Assembly: GCA_016703765.1 (NCBI GenBank)
Contig: JADJBL010000038.1
Coordinates: forward strand, 1 to 32,550
Reading direction: 5' to 3'
Length of the DNA stretch: 32,550 nucleotides
DNA from: Saprospirales bacterium
GTDB taxonomy: Bacteria; Bacteroidota; Bacteroidia; Chitinophagales; Saprospiraceae
Part shown: positions 31,018-32,550 of the stretch, piece after piece
Position numbering within the stretch: position 1 is the first letter of the stretch
How the letters are laid out: the number at the start of each line of letters is the position of its first letter
Program-made: the position numbers and the translations under genes
Notes under the pieces: model-generated
What the model was told of the DNA's origin: nothing
Database searches by the model: none
Seen by the model: only the letters and a program-made list of their open reading frames with translations

Positions 31018-32304
31018 ATGAAGAAGTGGACTTTTCCCGAAGAATTCCTGCATTTTGTCTGGCGGAGCAAGCGCTTCGAGATGACAAGCCTTTGTACGAC
31101 CCTGGGTCAGCCCCTGCAAATCGTGCATTTCGGCCAATACAACTCCGACGCGGGGCCCGACTTCCGGGAAGCCCGCATCCGGGTGGACGATACGCTGTGG
31201 GTGGGAAATGTCGAAATCCACATACGCGCCTCGGACTGGACGGCCCACCGGCACCACCTCGATCCGGCCTACGACAATGTGATCCTGCACGTGGTCTGGG
31301 AGGAGGACCTGCCCCTGTTCCGATCCAACGGCGAGCGTTTGCCCACGCTGGAGTTGGAGGGAAGGGTGGCGCCTTCCATCTGGCAGGTGTATCAGGACCT
31401 GCGCTACCAAAGCGCCTGGCCCGCCTGCCGTTTTCATTTCCACGACGCTCCGGCCGTGGTGGTCCAAAGCTGGATCGAGCGGCTAATGGTGGAGCGCCTG
31501 GAGCAAAAGACCAAGATATTGGAGCCGCTGCTCGCCGAGCTTCAGAACGACTGGGAGAGCCTGCTCTACCGCCAGATCGCCCGAAGCATGGGCCTGGCCG
31601 TAAACGCTGACCCCATGGAGCATCTGGCGCGCTTGTCGCCGATCCAACTGCTTTGGAAATACCGGGATCAGCAGACCCTGGTGGAGGCCTTCCTATTCGG
31701 ACAGGCGGGTATGCTGGAGCGGGGGTTTGAGGACGAGTACCCCAAAGAGTTAAAGGAGCATTATCGCTTCCTGTGCAAAAAGCACGGTTTGCAGCCCATG
31801 AACCCCTCCGCCTGGAAATTTTCGCGGCTTCGTCCGGCGGCGTTTCCCACCGTCCGAATCGCCCAATTGGCGGCCCTGGTCTGCCAGTCGCCCCGCTGGT
31901 TCGGCGAACTGATCCACACCGGCGAATGGAGTTCCATCCAGTATTTTTTTCATCAATTGGCGGTATCCTGGTACTGGCACTCCCACTATCAATTCGACAA
32001 ACTCTCCGTGCCCCACCTCTGCCAGATCGGCGACGACACCATCGAGCTGGTGGTCATCAACGCCTTGAGTCCGGTATCTTTTTTATATGGGGCAAAAAAT
32101 TCGGCCACCCGCTTCCAGACCCAGGCTCTCGCCTTCCTGGAAAACCTCCCGCCCGAGTCCAATCGCATCATCCGCGAATGGAAGGCCCTGGGGGTGCAAC
32201 CTGCGTCCGCCGGCCAAAGTCAGGCGCTGCTGCACTGGCGGAAAAACTACTGCGATCCCAAAAAGTGTTTGGAGTGTGCGGTGGGGGGAGCGATATTGAA
32301 GTGA
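31018..32304 (+). CDS. DUF2851 family protein
   Basis: A 428-residue protein of an uncharacterised family common in Bacteroidota. The N-terminal signature is intact: 'YNSDAGPDFREARIRVDDTLWVGNVEIHIRASDW', then 'AHRHHLDPAYDNVILHVVW'. Candidate metal or catalytic residues are D48, E66, H68, D73 and H77/H79/H80. The C-terminus has C412-x4-C417-x2-C420, a compact cluster recalled as conserved in the family. The middle is helical ('LLYRQIARSMGLAVN', 'FSRLRPAAFPTVRIAQLAAL'). No signal peptide or TM segment. A spacing of D then E-x-H with a C-terminal Cys cluster recalls Fe-S containing nucleases, but this is only a suggestion. Its TGA stop lies in the GTGA repeat that follows. Confidence 0.85.
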   Translation: MKKWTFPEEFLHFVWRSKRFEMTSLCTTLGQPLQIVHFGQYNSDAGPDFREARIRVDDTLWVGNVEIHIRASDWTAHRHHLDPAYDNVILHVVWEEDLPLFRSNGERLPTLELEGRVAPSIWQVYQDLRYQSAWPACRFHFHDAPAVVVQSWIERLMVERLEQKTKILEPLLAELQNDWESLLYRQIARSMGLAVNADPMEHLARLSPIQLLWKYRDQQTLVEAFLFGQAGMLERGFEDEYPKELKEHYRFLCKKHGLQPMNPSAWKFSRLRPAAFPTVRIAQLAALVCQSPRWFGELIHTGEWSSIQYFFHQLAVSWYWHSHYQFDKLSVPHLCQIGDDTIELVVINALSPVSFLYGAKNSATRFQTQALAFLENLPPESNRIIREWKALGVQPASAGQSQALLHWRKNYCDPKKCLECAVGGAILK

Positions 32305-32370
32305 GGGAGTGAGTGAGTGAGTGGTTGGGTGAGGGAGTGAGTGGTTGGGTGATTGGGTAAGTGAGTGGGT
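32301..32370. repeat. GTGA-type degenerate tandem repeat after DUF2851
   Basis: Units GTGAGGGA, GTGA and GTGGTTGG recur; the block around GAGTGGTTGGGTGA appears twice. The stop codon of DUF2851 (32302-32304) is part of the repeat. Unlike the other spacer arrays, no inverted arm is seen before the REP hairpins begin at 32377. Confidence 0.8.
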
Positions 32371-32376
32371 AATAAT

Positions 32377-32457
32377 AATCCCGCAGGGATTCAATATTCA
32401 TAGCCCCGGATGCAATCCGGGGAAAGAGGAAATATCCACGCCAACCGCGGAGCGGTT
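32377..32457 (+). mobile_element. Triple-hairpin REP unit before the RAYT transposase
   Basis: Hairpins at 32377-32391 (AATCCC-GCA-GGGATT), 32404-32422 (CCCCGGAT-GCA-ATCCGGGG) and 32443-32457 (AACCGC-GGA-GCGGTT), each with a 3-nt loop. Order, linker (CAATATTCATAG) and spacing (12 and 20 nt) match the left unit at 15725-15809 (12 and 22 nt). It ends 12 nt before the transposase ATG and is probably the left end or cognate REP of that element, which runs off the window. Confidence 0.8.
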
Positions 32458-32469
32458 GAATAAAAAAAG

Positions 32470-32550
32470 ATGGGAGACATGGCAACATCCACGCAGATCC
32501 TCTATCAAATAGTTTTCAGCACTAAAAGCAGACATCGGGTCATGACACTG
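32470..32550 (+). CDS. IS200-like / REP-associated tyrosine transposase, N-terminal part
   Basis: The frame opens at ATG 32470 (MGDMATSTQILYQIVFSTKS) or the in-frame ATG 32479 and stays open to the window end (27 codons). 'STQILYQIVFSTKSRHRV' is the first beta strand of the Y1 transposase fold, matching the 'yxxiVFstK.R' start of Bacteroidota RAYT proteins. The HUH motif and catalytic Tyr would lie beyond the edge. The hairpin unit just upstream supports the RAYT reading. Such proteins nick single-stranded DNA at hairpins. Confidence 0.72.
   Translation, partial: MGDMATSTQILYQIVFSTKSRHRVMTL

Overview
The window looks like chromosomal DNA of a Bacteroidota bacterium. The evidence is a protein with a type IX secretion C-terminal domain, several copies of the Bacteroidota promoter -7 box TAnnTTTG, Bacteroidota-type versions of Lgt, MtaB, Nfu and a PurF-like enzyme, a short arginine decarboxylase typical of that phylum, and few Shine-Dalgarno sites. 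The fairly GC-rich coding DNA would fit a Saprospirales/Lewinella-like lineage, but that placement is inference.

Layout. 1-5414: a partial secreted P-domain/CotH-like protein (-), an M28 peptidase, an acyltransferase, a short cytochrome c lipoprotein and a small exported protein (both -), and a DoxX-like membrane protein. 5426-10439: a co-directional run with a degenerate CHAP-like protein, a small lipoprotein, a GH13 amylase-family lipoprotein, mtaB and lgt. 10472-15375: an outer-membrane-barrel-like protein (-), a PurF-like amidotransferase, a PLP aminotransferase (-) and a histidinol-phosphatase-type HAD enzyme. 15396-16861: tRNA-Phe(GAA) with clear promoter and terminator, then about 1.3 kb of AT-richer DNA with three different palindromic repeat elements around one XRE-type regulator (-). 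16969-23712: an MFS transporter, a T9SS cargo protein, an alkyltransferase plus kynureninase, an ECF sigma factor, a zinc-less anti-sigma-like partner and an exported protein. 23702-32304: a small protein and Nfu (-), arginine decarboxylase plus a PMT-type glycosyltransferase, a two-TM protein (-), a cyclase/kynurenine-formamidase-like protein (-), SlyD, a GT2 glycosyltransferase and DUF2851. 32377-32550: a triple-hairpin REP unit followed by the start of an IS200-like (RAYT) transposase.

Three cross-cutting patterns stand out. First, nine reading-frame breaks in eight genes can each be repaired by changing one mononucleotide run by one base. That points to sequence error, so gene ends are given in reconstructed form. 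Second, most spacers end in inverted short-repeat arrays. The unit differs in every spacer, and the stop codon often lies inside the array. Third, the triple-hairpin unit before the RAYT transposase also occurs as an inverted pair at 15.7-15.9 kb, with compensatory base changes in the stems, so the transposase and a REPIN-like repeat appear to form one system.

Most genes are housekeeping or envelope genes in short operons. No CRISPR array, prophage or defence island was seen.
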